Part shown: one piece after another, positions 34,956-43,738 of the stretch | How the letters are laid out: each line of letters starts with the position of its first letter | How positions within the stretch are numbered: position 1 is the stretch's first letter | NCBI GenBank assembly: GCA_902583715.1 | Contig: CACHXC010000012.1 | Coordinates: 1 to 46,149, forward strand | Length of the DNA: 46,149 nt | Direction of reading: 5' to 3' | Source: an uncultured SAR116 cluster alpha proteobacterium | Lineage (GTDB): Bacteria > Pseudomonadota > Alphaproteobacteria > Puniceispirillales > Puniceispirillaceae | Made by a program: the position numbers and the translations under genes | The notes under the pieces: model-generated | What the model was told of the DNA's origin: nothing | Databases searched by the model: none | Seen by the model: the letters and a program-made list of their open reading frames with translations, nothing else

Positions 34956-36214
34956 CAGCACAACTCAGCCATCTGCCAAACGGCCTGCGTGTGGCGACAC
35001 GCGAAATGCCCCATGCGACAACAATATCTATCGGGATTTGGGTCAATGCTGGTGCGCGTGATGAAACAGCACAAGAGCAAGGCATTGCGCATATGCTCGA
35101 ACATATGGCGTTTAAAGGCACCAAGCGGCGTGATGCGCAAGCCATCGCAACCGAGGTTGAAAATGTTGGTGGCTTTATGAATGCGCATACAAGCCGTGAA
35201 GAAACCGCGTATTATTTACGGCTTTTGCCTGAACATATCGACCTTGGCATTGATATTCTTACTGATATTCTGACCCGATCGACATTGCCAGATGTTGAAA
35301 TTGAACGTGAACGCGGCGTTATTATTCAGGAAATAGGGCAATCGCTCGACACGCCAGATGATCTTGTTTTTGATCTGTTTGCTGCGGCGTGTTACGACCG
35401 GCATAATCTTGGCCGCCCTATTTTGGGTACAGTTGACAGTGTGTCTTCATTCCAGCGGGCTGATCTTAATGGGTTCATGAACCGCTTTTATGGGGCCGGG
35501 CAAATGCTTTTCGTGGCATCTGGCGCTGTTTGCCATGACGATATTGTTGCGCGGATCGGGGCCAGCCTTGGCAGGTTGCCAGATGCACAAATGGCAAAAC
35601 GCATGCCGCCTCGCTGGTCTGCTGGCCGGCAAATCGTTGTACGTGATCTGGAACAATCGCATATTGTTTTCGGCTTGCCCACCAAAGCCGCCACTGCCCC
35701 TGACAGATTTGCGCTGATGGCGTTATCGACCCTTTATGGGGGCGGTATGTCGTCGCGGCTGTTCCAGCAAGTGCGCGAACAACGTGGCTTGTGCTATTCG
35801 ATTTTTTCTTTTGCGTCGCTCTATTCAGATAGTGGGGTGTTTTCGGTATATTCAGGCACATCTGCCAGTCAGGCAAATGAAATGCTGGCGGTGGCGGCAG
35901 ACGAGCTGGCAAGTATTGCCCACGCAGTTCATCCAGATGAGGTGACACGGGCAAAGTCACAATTACGTGCCAGCCTGTTGATGAGCCGCGAGTCTGTATC
36001 AAACTGCGGGGATGCCTTGGCCCGCCAGATTATGCTGTTCGGCGCGCCGCAAGATGATGCCATGCTATTAGCCGCTATTGATGATGTTGATGAAAATGCC
36101 GTACGTGCTATGGCGGCGCAGTTAATCACTGGTAATACCCCAGCGCTGGCCTGTGTTGGCCCACCAACAGCATTGATTGACAATGGTGATTTGGCGGTGC
36201 GGCTAACAGCCTAG
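34952..36214 (+). CDS. M16 family zinc peptidase (processing peptidase-like)
   Basis: A 420-residue homologue of the beta subunit of mitochondrial processing peptidase. The inverted zinc motif HxxEH is present as AHMLEH (H47, E50, H51), with the third ligand glutamate in ERERGVIIQEI about 70-80 residues later. NVGGFMNAHTSREETAYY and GGGMSSRLFQQVREQRGLCYS are strong family markers. No signal peptide, so it is probably cytoplasmic. Physiological substrates are unknown. Coupled to thrC by an ATGA overlap, a neighbourhood known from other alphaproteobacteria. Its end overlaps yqgE by 4 bp tail to tail. Confidence 0.93.
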   Translation: MTAQLSHLPNGLRVATREMPHATTISIGIWVNAGARDETAQEQGIAHMLEHMAFKGTKRRDAQAIATEVENVGGFMNAHTSREETAYYLRLLPEHIDLGIDILTDILTRSTLPDVEIERERGVIIQEIGQSLDTPDDLVFDLFAAACYDRHNLGRPILGTVDSVSSFQRADLNGFMNRFYGAGQMLFVASGAVCHDDIVARIGASLGRLPDAQMAKRMPPRWSAGRQIVVRDLEQSHIVFGLPTKAATAPDRFALMALSTLYGGGMSSRLFQQVREQRGLCYSIFSFASLYSDSGVFSVYSGTSASQANEMLAVAADELASIAHAVHPDEVTRAKSQLRASLLMSRESVSNCGDALARQIMLFGAPQDDAMLLAAIDDVDENAVRAMAAQLITGNTPALACVGPPTALIDNGDLAVRLTA

Positions 36215-36831
36215 GCCCGGCCAATATCGCTGACAAAATGCGCCGGGTCGACCCCCAGCATTTCATAGACGTCTTTCCAGATGTCGTGCGTGCCATCACG
36301 AAACACTAAATCGCTTGTTGCTGGCATCGATAACCATACATTCGCTGCCAATTCACTCTCCAACTGACCCGCATGCCAGCCTGCACATCCGAGTGATACA
36401 ATCGAATGAGCGGGGCCAATGCCGTTGGTGATGTCACGTAAAATCTCAATACTGGATGTCAGTCCAATATCATGCGTTACTGACAGGCTTTCTGGTAGCA
36501 TATGATCCTGCGTATGCAGAACAAACCCACGGTTGCTCTCTACCGGGCCACCAATATGAACGGGTTGGTCAGAACAAAAGCGCGGCGCGCCAATGTCAAG
36601 TGTTTCATATAATTTGCCCAAATTCATGCGGGCGGCCCGGTGGTTGATAACAACCCCCATCGCAGATTGGTCATCATGCTGGCACATGACAATGACAGCT
36701 CTGGAAAACCGTCCGTCATCTATTTGTGGATGCGCAATCAGCAAATGGCCTTGCAAACTGCCATTCTGACGGGCCGTGCTGGCGCTATCAAAAGTTTTTG
36801 CGGCGCCGCTTGTATCTTTTCGTAACACCAT
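36211..36831 (-). CDS. YqgE/AlgH family protein (UPF0301, DUF179)
   Basis: A 206-residue member of the YqgE/AlgH family. Recognisable segments are GSLQGHLLIAHPQIDDGRFSR, VVINHRAARMNLGKLYE, VHIGGPVESNRGFVLHT and SLGCAGWHAGQLESELAANVW, in the family order. Its molecular function is not settled; the AlgH name comes from a regulatory phenotype in Pseudomonas. The first 25 residues are less conserved, so the true start may be internal. Divergent from the DsbD-like gene across 45 bp. Confidence 0.9.
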   Translation of the reverse strand: MVLRKDTSGAAKTFDSASTARQNGSLQGHLLIAHPQIDDGRFSRAVIVMCQHDDQSAMGVVINHRAARMNLGKLYETLDIGAPRFCSDQPVHIGGPVESNRGFVLHTQDHMLPESLSVTHDIGLTSSIEILRDITNGIGPAHSIVSLGCAGWHAGQLESELAANVWLSMPATSDLVFRDGTHDIWKDVYEMLGVDPAHFVSDIGRA

Positions 36832-36876
36832 TATTTACACTAGACAGCAATCATAGTTCAGGTAAAGCAAAACGTG

Positions 36877-39051
36877 ATGTCAGACCTGTCTGCCATACAT
36901 CTTTCGAATATAGTAATGTTGGCAAGATGCGTTGAGTCTGCTGGCCTTTGCATTGGTGCCAAATTGCTAAAATTATGCGCGCGATTGGCCCTTTATTTTT
37001 TGGTGTGTTTCACTGCGTGTCTGCCGGTCGCGGCCGCTGGTATGCAGAGCAACTGGATTGGTGACCCGTCTATTGGTGAAGCGCGGTTGATTTCAGCGGT
37101 GACGGCAAGCGGCGATCTGGAAAAATTGCCACTTGGTTTGGAATTTCGGTTGGCGCCGGGGTGGAAGATTTACTGGCGCACACCGGGTGAGGCAGGCCTG
37201 CCACCAAGGATTGATCTGCTGGTAGATGGTGATCCGATTGAAAACCAAATAAAATGGCCGGTGCCAAAGCGGTTCAATGCCTTTGGGTTCGATAATTACG
37301 GCTATGACAATACCGTTATTCTACCATTGGATGTGTCGGGCTTTGCCGTTGGCACGACATTACAGCTAACTGGTCAGGTTGAGGCCTTAGCATGTGCCGA
37401 GATATGCGTGCCACTTGGCGGGACTGTCAAAATGACAATGCCAGCCGGCCCGGCCTTGGCTTCGGCTGATTCTCGTGCAATGGCGCAAGCGGCGGCGCTG
37501 GTGCCGCGGCAAGGCGGCCACACGACGCTGGTGCCTGATCATCTTTGGCAGGTGGCAGACAGGCTTTACATGCGGTTTGCCGCGCCAGTCCCTGTCGATG
37601 ATATTTTCATTGAGGGCATTGATGGTGTTGCATTTAAACGGCCCCAGCTGGATGGGGGTGATGCGGTCATTGCGATTGAGGCGACGTCACTGCAAGATCT
37701 TACTGGGCGTGACATCACTGCCACCATTGTGGCTGGCAATGAATTTATTGAACAGCGTCTTGTGGTTAGTGCCGCTGGCCCGAAGCCGGCCGCCATCAAG
37801 CCCGGCTGGATGATTTTTTTGCTGGCCTTACTGGGCGGTTTGATTTTGAATTTGATGCCCTGTGTGTTGCCGGTGCTGGCAATAAAGATCGGGTCAGTGC
37901 TTGATGCCGCTGGACAGCAAAAATCAGTGATACGGGCCCGGTTTCTGTCTGCCGCCGCTGGTATTGTCACCAGTTTTGTGATTTTGGCCACCATTTTAGC
38001 CACAATGCGGCTGGCTGGGGCGCAAATTGGCTGGGGGATTCAGTTTCAAAGCCCGGTATTTTTGACAGTGATGATGTTGCTGATCGGTGTGTTTGCTCTA
38101 TCCATGCTCGACCGGTTGATCCTGCCAATGCCCGCCTTTGCGCAACGCTGGACAGTGTCCCCTACCGGTGCGTCATCGCCGCGAAAGCTAATTGCTGGTG
38201 ATTTTCTAACCGGCATGCTGGCCACCATTCTGGCAACCCCCTGTTCGGCGCCATTTGTGGGGGTGGCTGTCGGGTTTGCGCTGACCGGGTCAACCGCGGC
38301 TTTGTTCAGTATTTTTATCGCCCTTGGCATGGGCTTGGCAATGCCATGGATGGTGATCACGCTGGCCCCCGGCCTTGTCAGTGTTTTGCCGCAACCGGGG
38401 CCATGGATGGTCTGGTTAAAACGCGGCCTTGCACTGTTGCTGGTTGGCACTGGCCTGTGGTTAGCCTCTATTTTATTTGCCATAGCGGGCGACATGATGA
38501 CCGCGGCGATTGTTGTTGGCATCATCCTGATCCTGTCTGGTTTGGCCGGGATTGGCCGGGTGTGGGCGCGCCCTTTGTCATGGCTTGGCTCGGCAATTCT
38601 GCTATGGCTGTTGGTCAGCCCGCCAGCTGTTTTCACGACATTTAAAAAAGTGGGTATGGCTGACGAGTCAGCGCATAATATAGATGCGCTATGGCAGCCA
38701 TGGCGCCCGGGTATGGTTGGGCCGCTTGTCGATGCGGGACAAACAGTTTTTGTCGATGTCACTGCGGCATGGTGCATTACCTGTCAGGCGAATAAATCAT
38801 TGGTGATCGAACAAGCCCCGGTGGCTCCCTACATACAGCAGTTGGTTGAGTCTGGCAAATTAGTGTTGTTGCGGGCTGACTGGACCCGTCCAAGCGATGA
38901 CATTGCCGCGTTTTTGGCCTCTTATCAGCGCTATGGCATCCCTTTTGATATCATCTATGGGCCCTATGCCAGAAACGGCATTCAACTTGGTGAATTATTG
39001 ACGGATGCATCAGTGATGACAGCCCTTAACACGGCGATGACAAAACCATAG
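36877..39051 (+). CDS. DsbD/ScsB-like protein-disulfide reductase
   Basis: Transfers reducing power from cytoplasmic thioredoxin across the inner membrane to periplasmic proteins. About 724 residues. A signal-anchor region (residues about 25-50) is followed by a periplasmic N-terminal domain (LEFRLAPGWKIYWRTPGEAG, of the DsbD N-terminal family). The membrane domain of about eight helices has the paired cysteines MPCVLPVLAIK and ATPCSAPFVG, and the C-terminal thioredoxin domain has WCITC near residues 631-635. All three cysteine centres look intact. The start is uncertain: ATG 36877 or GTG 36874, but the signal sequence would suit a later start such as the ATG at 36916. Confidence 0.9.
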   Translation: MSDLSAIHLSNIVMLARCVESAGLCIGAKLLKLCARLALYFLVCFTACLPVAAAGMQSNWIGDPSIGEARLISAVTASGDLEKLPLGLEFRLAPGWKIYWRTPGEAGLPPRIDLLVDGDPIENQIKWPVPKRFNAFGFDNYGYDNTVILPLDVSGFAVGTTLQLTGQVEALACAEICVPLGGTVKMTMPAGPALASADSRAMAQAAALVPRQGGHTTLVPDHLWQVADRLYMRFAAPVPVDDIFIEGIDGVAFKRPQLDGGDAVIAIEATSLQDLTGRDITATIVAGNEFIEQRLVVSAAGPKPAAIKPGWMIFLLALLGGLILNLMPCVLPVLAIKIGSVLDAAGQQKSVIRARFLSAAAGIVTSFVILATILATMRLAGAQIGWGIQFQSPVFLTVMMLLIGVFALSMLDRLILPMPAFAQRWTVSPTGASSPRKLIAGDFLTGMLATILATPCSAPFVGVAVGFALTGSTAALFSIFIALGMGLAMPWMVITLAPGLVSVLPQPGPWMVWLKRGLALLLVGTGLWLASILFAIAGDMMTAAIVVGIILILSGLAGIGRVWARPLSWLGSAILLWLLVSPPAVFTTFKKVGMADESAHNIDALWQPWRPGMVGPLVDAGQTVFVDVTAAWCITCQANKSLVIEQAPVAPYIQQLVESGKLVLLRADWTRPSDDIAAFLASYQRYGIPFDIIYGPYARNGIQLGELLTDASVMTALNTAMTKP

Positions 39052-39062
39052 ACTCTAGAGGC

Positions 39063-39089
39063 TTGCGTAGACATACACGCCGGTATAAA
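39063..39089 (+). promoter_or_regulatory. Possible promoter of the peroxiredoxin gene
   Basis: TATAAA at 39084 is preceded by TTGCGT with a 15-bp spacer, about 50 bp before the peroxiredoxin ATG. A near-palindrome AAAAGGCCTTTT (39087-39098) with trailing T residues overlaps it and could act in ending DsbD-like transcription. Both readings are tentative; the spacer is short for sigma70. Confidence 0.25.
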
Positions 39090-39139
39090 AGGCCTTTTTT
39101 ATTTGCACTTTACTCAAGAAAGATAAAGGACCACGCGTC

Positions 39140-39634
39140 ATGACACAGCCTACTGAGACAATTGCTGTTGGCCAAACAATCCCACACGTTAATTTTCAAA
39201 TGAAGCTGGATGATGGAATCGATACATTGTCGACATCTGATTATTTTAAAGATTGTCGTGTCGTACTGTTTGTTGTGCCTGGTGCGTTCACCCCGACCTG
39301 TTCGGCCAAACATCTGCCCGGCTATGTCAAACATGCGGATAAATTAAAGGCCGCCGGCATTGATAAAATCGCCTGTATGGCGGTGAATGATGTGCATGTG
39401 ATGCGGGCGTGGGCCGAGGCTAGTGGCGCTGTTGGCATCATTGATATGATCGCAGATCTCCATACTGAGATGTCTGATGCGCTGGGGCTTACTCGCGATA
39501 TGGGGCTGATCATGGGGCGCCGGGCTACCCGCTGCGCCATGGTGGTTGATCATGGTGTGCTAGAGGCCATATTTATGGAAGAGCCGGGCGCTTTTGAGGT
39601 GTCGAGCGCCGAGCATGTGTTGGCAAGCCTGTAG
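39140..39634 (+). CDS. Peroxiredoxin, Prx5 family
   Basis: A 164-residue thiol peroxidase that reduces hydroperoxides. The peroxidatic cysteine is C54 in VPGAFTPTCSAKHLPGY, the classic Prx5 active site with the supporting threonine. VNDVHVMRAWAEASG and DMGLIMGRRATRCAMVVD match the family. The DALGL and RATRCAM regions are typical of alphaproteobacterial members without a fused glutaredoxin. AAAGGA about 9 nt before the ATG serves as Shine-Dalgarno. It follows the DsbD-like gene, making a small thiol-redox group. Confidence 0.95.
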   Translation: MTQPTETIAVGQTIPHVNFQMKLDDGIDTLSTSDYFKDCRVVLFVVPGAFTPTCSAKHLPGYVKHADKLKAAGIDKIACMAVNDVHVMRAWAEASGAVGIIDMIADLHTEMSDALGLTRDMGLIMGRRATRCAMVVDHGVLEAIFMEEPGAFEVSSAEHVLASL

Positions 39635-39652
39635 GCTGGCAAATATATTTTT
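39626..39652 (+). terminator. Likely intrinsic terminator of the peroxiredoxin gene
   Basis: AGCC, TGTA, GGCT (39626-39637) spans the stop codon and is followed by a T-rich stretch ATATATTTTT (39643-39652). The stem is short and 5 nt from the U-tract, so strength is uncertain. The convergent rnhA gene begins right after. Confidence 0.4.
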
Positions 39653-39654
39653 CG

Positions 39655-40101
39655 CTAAGCGATTGACTCAGCGGCGGTGCGGGCCAGTTGGTCACAACGT
39701 TCGTTGAATTCATCGCCAGCATGGCCTTTTACCCAGTGCCATTCGATATGGTGTCGGCTAACCGCTTCGTCAAGTTGTTGCCATAAATCTTGATTAGCTA
39801 CAGGTTTTTTGCTTGCCGTCTTCCAGCCATTTGCTTTCCAGCGTGGCATCCACTCTTTTACCCCATTCATCACATAGCGGCTGTCGGTGTGTAAATCGAT
39901 AGGCATGGCCCTGGTGACAGCATTCAGCCCCATAATCGCGGCCATTAGCTCCATCCGGTTATTGGTGGTGTCTGGTTCATGCCCGACAATTTCTCTTTCA
40001 TTGTCGCGCCAGCGTAAAATGGCGGCCCATCCTCCGGGGCCGGGGTTTGACAAGCAGGACCCATCAGTATGGATCGTTACCCTATCGCCTGGATCTGTCA
40101 C
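39655..40101 (-). CDS. rnhA: Ribonuclease HI
   Basis: Degrades the RNA strand of RNA-DNA hybrids. The 148-residue product has the complete DEDD active site: D13 in TIHTDGSC, E51 in [10 protein letters not shown]73 in DLHTDSRYV and D137 in NERCDQLA, with the supporting H127 in VKGHAGD. Its ATG overlaps the thrB stop by 4 bp, and it ends the ispH-thrB-rnhA unit, a conserved alphaproteobacterial order. Confidence 0.98.
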   Translation of the reverse strand: MTDPGDRVTIHTDGSCLSNPGPGGWAAILRWRDNEREIVGHEPDTTNNRMELMAAIMGLNAVTRAMPIDLHTDSRYVMNGVKEWMPRWKANGWKTASKKPVANQDLWQQLDEAVSRHHIEWHWVKGHAGDEFNERCDQLARTAAESIA

Positions 40102-41087
40102 TGTATCTCCCCGTTTGGAGATGACAGGTCAAGACCGTAGGCTGACACACCAGAAACCGACTGATGAAACCGTAAAATTGCCCAATATTCCATCGGGTCT
40201 TTCGGGCTGACGAGGGCATCTTTCGGCGTATGAGCCCAATCATAGAGACGGGTCAGGAAAAACCGCATGGCCGAACCAGCCGCCAATACCGGGATAGCTT
40301 GTTTTTCCGTGGCGGATAAACGCCTAACGGATTCATACCCCCGAATAAGGGCGCGTGATTTTGTCATATTGAAACTGCCATCAGCTTCAAAACACCATGA
40401 ATTGAGGCAAATGCCGATGTCATAGGCGAGTATGTCCTCACAGGCGAAATAAAAATCAATAAGCCCGGTTAATTTGTCCCCAACAAAAAGAACATTGTTT
40501 GGAAATAAATCAGCATGAATGATCCCATGCGGCAGATCGGTTGGCCATTCTTGCAGAATCTGTTCAAGGCGGGTGGTGATGGTGGCATGCATGCCCTCAG
40601 CCAGAATATTGGCGTCGGTGCCAATGCTTTGAAGTAGCGGCGTCCAAGACGCCGGACCAAGGGCATTGGCCCGGTGACGGGACACACCTTGTGATTTGAC
40701 GTGAAGCTCCGCCAGACTGGCCCCAAGAGCGCGGCATTTGGCACGGTTTGGAAAGCGTGAAAATGTGCCGTCGAGGAACGAAAATAGCGCACAAGGCCGC
40801 CCGGCGAGTTCATGCAAAATCTGGCCGTCACGCGCCGCCACCGGTAGTGGGCAATTCATACCGGCGGCAGATAAATGTGTCATCAATTCGATAAAAAATG
40901 GTAGATCTTCAGCATCTACTCGTTTTTCGTAGAGCGTTAAGATAAAATGCGCTTTGGTTGACCGTAGTAAATAATTTGAATTTTCAACACCTTCAGCAAT
41001 GCCAGCAAAGCTGAGAACCTCGCCGATATCATAGGCAGTCAAAAATCTATTCAGCGCCGTGTCATCAACTGTCGTATAAACCGCCAT
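40098..41087 (-). CDS. thrB: Homoserine kinase, ThrB of the APH-fold type
   Basis: Phosphorylates homoserine to supply threonine synthase (thrC, 5 kb away). The 329-residue product belongs to the aminoglycoside phosphotransferase-like class used by alphaproteobacteria, not the GHMP class of E. coli. It starts [20 protein letters not shown]. The catalytic loop is [14 protein letters not shown], and the metal-binding aspartate is in [19 protein letters not shown] and [11 protein letters not shown] near the N-terminus form the nucleotide pocket. It lies 15 bp after ispH and overlaps rnhA. Confidence 0.95.
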   Translation of the reverse strand: MAVYTTVDDTALNRFLTAYDIGEVLSFAGIAEGVENSNYLLRSTKAHFILTLYEKRVDAEDLPFFIELMTHLSAAGMNCPLPVAARDGQILHELAGRPCALFSFLDGTFSRFPNRAKCRALGASLAELHVKSQGVSRHRANALGPASWTPLLQSIGTDANILAEGMHATITTRLEQILQEWPTDLPHGIIHADLFPNNVLFVGDKLTGLIDFYFACEDILAYDIGICLNSWCFEADGSFNMTKSRALIRGYESVRRLSATEKQAIPVLAAGSAMRFFLTRLYDWAHTPKDALVSPKDPMEYWAILRFHQSVSGVSAYGLDLSSPNGEIQ

Positions 41088-41102
41088 GCTGGTCTCTTAC
41101 AA

Positions 41103-42047
41103 TCATTGCGTTAAAATCGGCGGCAGTTTGAAATTCACTGTCTCGCGGATATGGCCATGTTCGGTGACGATGAGATCATAACGATCTGCCAGAGCCTGAA
41201 TGACGTCTTGTACCAAACTTTCAGGCGCAGACGCCCCAGCCGACAGGCCAATATGACCTGCTTGGTCGGCCATTTCCCATGCGATGGCATGTTTATCGGC
41301 AATCAGTATCGCATCCGCCGCGCCAGCTTGCTTGGCCACCTCAACGAGACGCTGTGAATTGGATGAATTCGACGCGCCGATGACCAGCATCAAATCAACA
41401 TCAGCGGCGATATCCTTAACCGCTTTTTGCCGGTTGGTGGTGGCGTAGCAAATATCCTCGCCGCGTGGGCCAGTAATATTTGGAAAGCGAAATTGTAAAA
41501 CCGAAATAATTTCAGCCGTATCATCCACCGATAATGTTGTCTGTGTCGCAAACGCCAAATGCCGCCCAGCTGGTGGTTCAACCGTGCGGGCAGCCTCAAC
41601 CGTCTCAATCAAGGTGACTTGGTCGGCACTGACCTGTCCCATTGTGCCTTCAACCTCGGGGTGGCCGGCATGGCCAATTAACAGCAAATGGCGGTTATTG
41701 TCGGCATGTCGTCTGGCTTCGATATGCACTTTGGTAACTAGCGGGCAGGTGGCATCAACGGGTATCATGTGCCGCTCATTTGCCTCAGCGACAACCGCGC
41801 GCGATACGCCATGCGCCGAAAACACCACCGGGGCGCCCTCGGGCACCTCGCCTAGCTCTTTGACAAAAATGGCACCTTGTGCCGCTAGTCCATCGACAAC
41901 GGTTTTATTATGGACAATTTCGTGCCGAACGTAGACCGGTTTGCCAAATTTCTCTAGCGCGACCTCGACAATTCTTACCGCGCGATCAACGCCTGCACAA
42001 AATCCGCGCGGGGCCGCCAGTGTCAGTTGTTTTACCATTTTTTTCAT
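41103..42047 (-). CDS. ispH: 4-hydroxy-3-methylbut-2-enyl diphosphate reductase
   Basis: Last step of the MEP isoprenoid pathway, an iron-sulfur enzyme producing IPP and DMAPP. The three cluster cysteines are C17 ([12 protein letters not shown]), C101 ([11 protein letters not shown]) and C200 ([11 protein letters not shown]). Substrate-binding histidines lie in RHEIVHN and [10 protein letters not shown], where E131 is the catalytic acid. Length 314 is normal. A second ATG three codons in is also possible as start. First gene of the ispH-thrB-rnhA unit. Confidence 0.98.
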   Translation of the reverse strand: MKKMVKQLTLAAPRGFCAGVDRAVRIVEVALEKFGKPVYVRHEIVHNKTVVDGLAAQGAIFVKELGEVPEGAPVVFSAHGVSRAVVAEANERHMIPVDATCPLVTKVHIEARRHADNNRHLLLIGHAGHPEVEGTMGQVSADQVTLIETVEAARTVEPPAGRHLAFATQTTLSVDDTAEIISVLQFRFPNITGPRGEDICYATTNRQKAVKDIAADVDLMLVIGASNSSNSQRLVEVAKQAGAADAILIADKHAIAWEMADQAGHIGLSAGASAPESLVQDVIQALADRYDLIVTEHGHIRETVNFKLPPILTQ

Positions 42048-42119
42048 AGTCTCTGTTGTTGCCTGTTTCGGGTGTTGAGGTCAATTGCTGTTCTATAAAA
42101 AAACCGCTATCATCGCGCT

Positions 42120-42575
42120 ATGAAACATCGTGCCTTACCAACTTTGCTTGGCTGTCTTGTATTTTTGAGTTCTTGCGCATCAGATGATGACCTGGTTCTG
42201 TGTCCATCGCTCAGTGCACCGCCAGAGGGGGCGCGGGCGTTCGTCGTGACTGACGAGTACCAGCAAACTGTTGACGTCAGGCTTAATGGTGTGCGCTCAG
42301 AATGTACAGCCGAGGCCAATGGCAATATTTTGATGGCGGTGAAAGCCGGTTTAAAACTGACCCGCAATCTAGCCGAGAATGCCGAAGCAGATATTGCTGT
42401 GGTGCCGATGATGACAGCCATTTTGGATTCCGATGATCAGGTCGTGTCAAATGACAGTTTTGGATATAAAAACGGTTTTGACACGGATCTTGCGCGGTTG
42501 CTACCGGTTGTGGAATTTGAATTGATGGTGCCGGCTGGCGGCCGTGCGGTCATAAGTTTAACGCCGAATCGCTAG
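42120..42575 (+). CDS. Hypothetical lipoprotein
   Basis: A 151-residue protein I do not recognise. The N-terminus MKHRALPTLLGCLVFLSSCA is a lipoprotein signal with cysteine at position 19 (SSC lipobox), followed by an acidic +2/+3 region (ASDDD). The mature part has two more cysteines (LCPSL and SECTAE), which could form a disulfide, and alternating polar/hydrophobic strands suggesting a beta-rich domain. It stands alone between leftward operons. TATAAA about 17 nt before the ATG is too close for a simple -10, so its promoter is unclear. A palindrome spans its stop codon. Confidence 0.7.
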   Translation: MKHRALPTLLGCLVFLSSCASDDDLVLCPSLSAPPEGARAFVVTDEYQQTVDVRLNGVRSECTAEANGNILMAVKAGLKLTRNLAENAEADIAVVPMMTAILDSDDQVVSNDSFGYKNGFDTDLARLLPVVEFELMVPAGGRAVISLTPNR

Positions 42576-42587
42576 CGAATCGGCGTT
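42560..42587. terminator. Palindrome centred on the lipoprotein stop codon
   Basis: AACGCCGA, one mismatched base, TCGC, TA, GCGA, one mismatched base, TCGGCGTT: two 13-base arms with a single A-A mismatch, and the TAG stop in its centre. It probably forms the 3' end structure of the lipoprotein mRNA and could also block read-through from the convergent atp operon. There is no U-tract on the rightward side. Confidence 0.5.
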
Positions 42588-42629
42588 AGATAGATCATTA
42601 TGTCCTGAAACTGGGTGGCCAAACCCGCC

Positions 42630-43118
42630 CTAATTTAATTTTTCGATTTCCGCTGTCGCTTTATCAACAAGAGTTAGACTGGTTTGATCGTCAAGCTTTG
42701 ACGAGATGATTTCAGTGGCTGTCGCAATAGCCAAACTTGCAGCGCGATCGCGTAATTCGGCCACCATGCTGGCTTCAGCCGCTTTGATCTTGGCATCAGC
42801 TTGTTGTTCCCGGCGTTTAACCGCGGCCACCGCTTTCTTTTCAGCTGTTTCACGAATGCGCTCAGCTGTGGCCTCGGCCGCTTTGACAATGGCCTTTGCT
42901 TCATCCGCCGCTTCACGATGCAGGCGCTGATAATTTTTCAATTCTGCAAGCGCTTCGTCGCGTAAAGCCTGGGCCTCGTCGAGGTCAGCCCGTATTTTGG
43001 CAGATCTCTCATCAAGCATACCACCTAGCGCTGCGCCAACTTTCCGCCACACCAAGGCAACAAAGACAACAAAACCAACAGCAACCCAGACCGATTCAAG
43101 AACGATTCCATGTTCCAT
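42630..43118 (-). CDS. atpF: ATP synthase F0 subunit b
   Basis: One of two b-type stalk subunits linking F0 to F1. The 162-residue product has one N-terminal membrane helix (about residues 5-25, ESVWVAVGFVVFVALVW) followed by a long charged, Ala-rich coiled-coil region. LDERSAKIRADLDEAQALRDEA is the usual b-subunit sequence after the helix. Its start codon shares a base with the b' stop codon. Having both b and b' is normal for alphaproteobacteria and photosynthetic bacteria. Last gene of the atpI-B-E-X-F operon. Confidence 0.94.
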   Translation of the reverse strand: MEHGIVLESVWVAVGFVVFVALVWRKVGAALGGMLDERSAKIRADLDEAQALRDEALAELKNYQRLHREAADEAKAIVKAAEATAERIRETAEKKAVAAVKRREQQADAKIKAAEASMVAELRDRAASLAIATATEIISSKLDDQTSLTLVDKATAEIEKLN

Positions 43119-43711
43119 TAGTTTGCCTCCTGCTTGGCCATAGCCGCCACCAGCTTGTCTGCGGTTTTGCTGGCTTGCGCCGCCGTTGTTTTGATATCAG
43201 CGAGTTGGACGACTGCTGCCAATGCGGCCTCGGCGGCGACATTGTTCAAATTCGACATGGCATCACTTCGCGCCGCGGCCAACTTGGCTTCGGCTTTTGC
43301 CACTTTTTCAGCCAGCTTTTTTGCAATTTTTGCGTCATTCGCTTCGGCTTGTTTGGCCGCTTCAGCCGCGGCTTGTTTGGCTGTTTCTGCGGCGGCAATC
43401 CGGGCGGCGTCAAGATCGGCTTCATATTCTGCCCGAATGCGTGCGGCATCTTCACTGGCGGTGCGCGCTTTGCCCAGATCATCATCAAGCTTGGCTCGAC
43501 GTTCCTCAAGAACTGTGCCGATCCGCGGCGTGACAACTTTCGCCATGAGGATATAACCAGCGGTAAACAATACAACCAACCAAAACAGCTGTGATGGCCA
43601 GGTGCTGATGTCCAACTGAGGCAAGCCCGCACCAGCGGCCTTGGCACTCATCGGCATGGCTACTCCAGCTATCCATAGGCCTGCATGTTGGCATGTCTTC
43701 ATAGGTTTCAT
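43118..43711 (-). CDS. atpX: ATP synthase F0 subunit b'
   Basis: Second peripheral-stalk subunit, about 197 residues. An N-terminal extension resembling a signal peptide (GLWIAGVAMPMSAKAAG) precedes LDISTWPSQLFWLVVLFTAGYILMA, the b' membrane helix. VVTPRIGTVLEERRAKLDDDLGKA and a highly Ala/Lys-rich coiled coil follow. The ATG at 43711 has a good AGGGG Shine-Dalgarno; the longer frame up to 43768 has none. The family is often annotated AtpG or AtpF2. Overlaps atpF by one base. Confidence 0.93.
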   Translation of the reverse strand: MKPMKTCQHAGLWIAGVAMPMSAKAAGAGLPQLDISTWPSQLFWLVVLFTAGYILMAKVVTPRIGTVLEERRAKLDDDLGKARTASEDAARIRAEYEADLDAARIAAAETAKQAAAEAAKQAEANDAKIAKKLAEKVAKAEAKLAAARSDAMSNLNNVAAEAALAAVVQLADIKTTAAQASKTADKLVAAMAKQEAN

Positions 43712-43723
43712 CTTTATCCCCTT

Positions 43724-43738
43724 GCCCGTTAGCCGGGC
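43724..43738 (-). other. Hairpin between atpE and atpX
   Basis: GCCCG and CGGGC arms around a 5-nt loop, 13 nt before the atpX start codon. A second imperfect pairing (CAGCCAAAC with GTTTGCCGGCTG) lies just after the atpE stop. The 86-bp gap is long for this operon. Such structures can shield the atpE message, which must be translated far more than its neighbours; that role is inferred. Confidence 0.35.

Noticed and set aside
34733-35188. 151-codon frame antisense to thrC and the M16 peptidase
   Set aside because: Both sense frames encode clear conserved proteins; the antisense translation has no domain-like pattern.
38046-38777. 243-codon frame antisense to the DsbD-like gene
   Set aside because: Mirrors a high-GC third-position coding region; translation is rich in Pro, Thr and Arg with no motif.
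39087-39098. AAAAGGCCTTTT as a strong terminator of the DsbD-like gene
   Set aside because: Self-complementary with no loop; as RNA only four A-U pairs could form, too weak for a standard terminator.
42896-43594. 232-codon frame antisense to the b and b' subunit genes
   Set aside because: The Ala/Lys-rich coiled-coil codons of the ATP synthase subunits read backwards give a stop-free frame; no gene signals.
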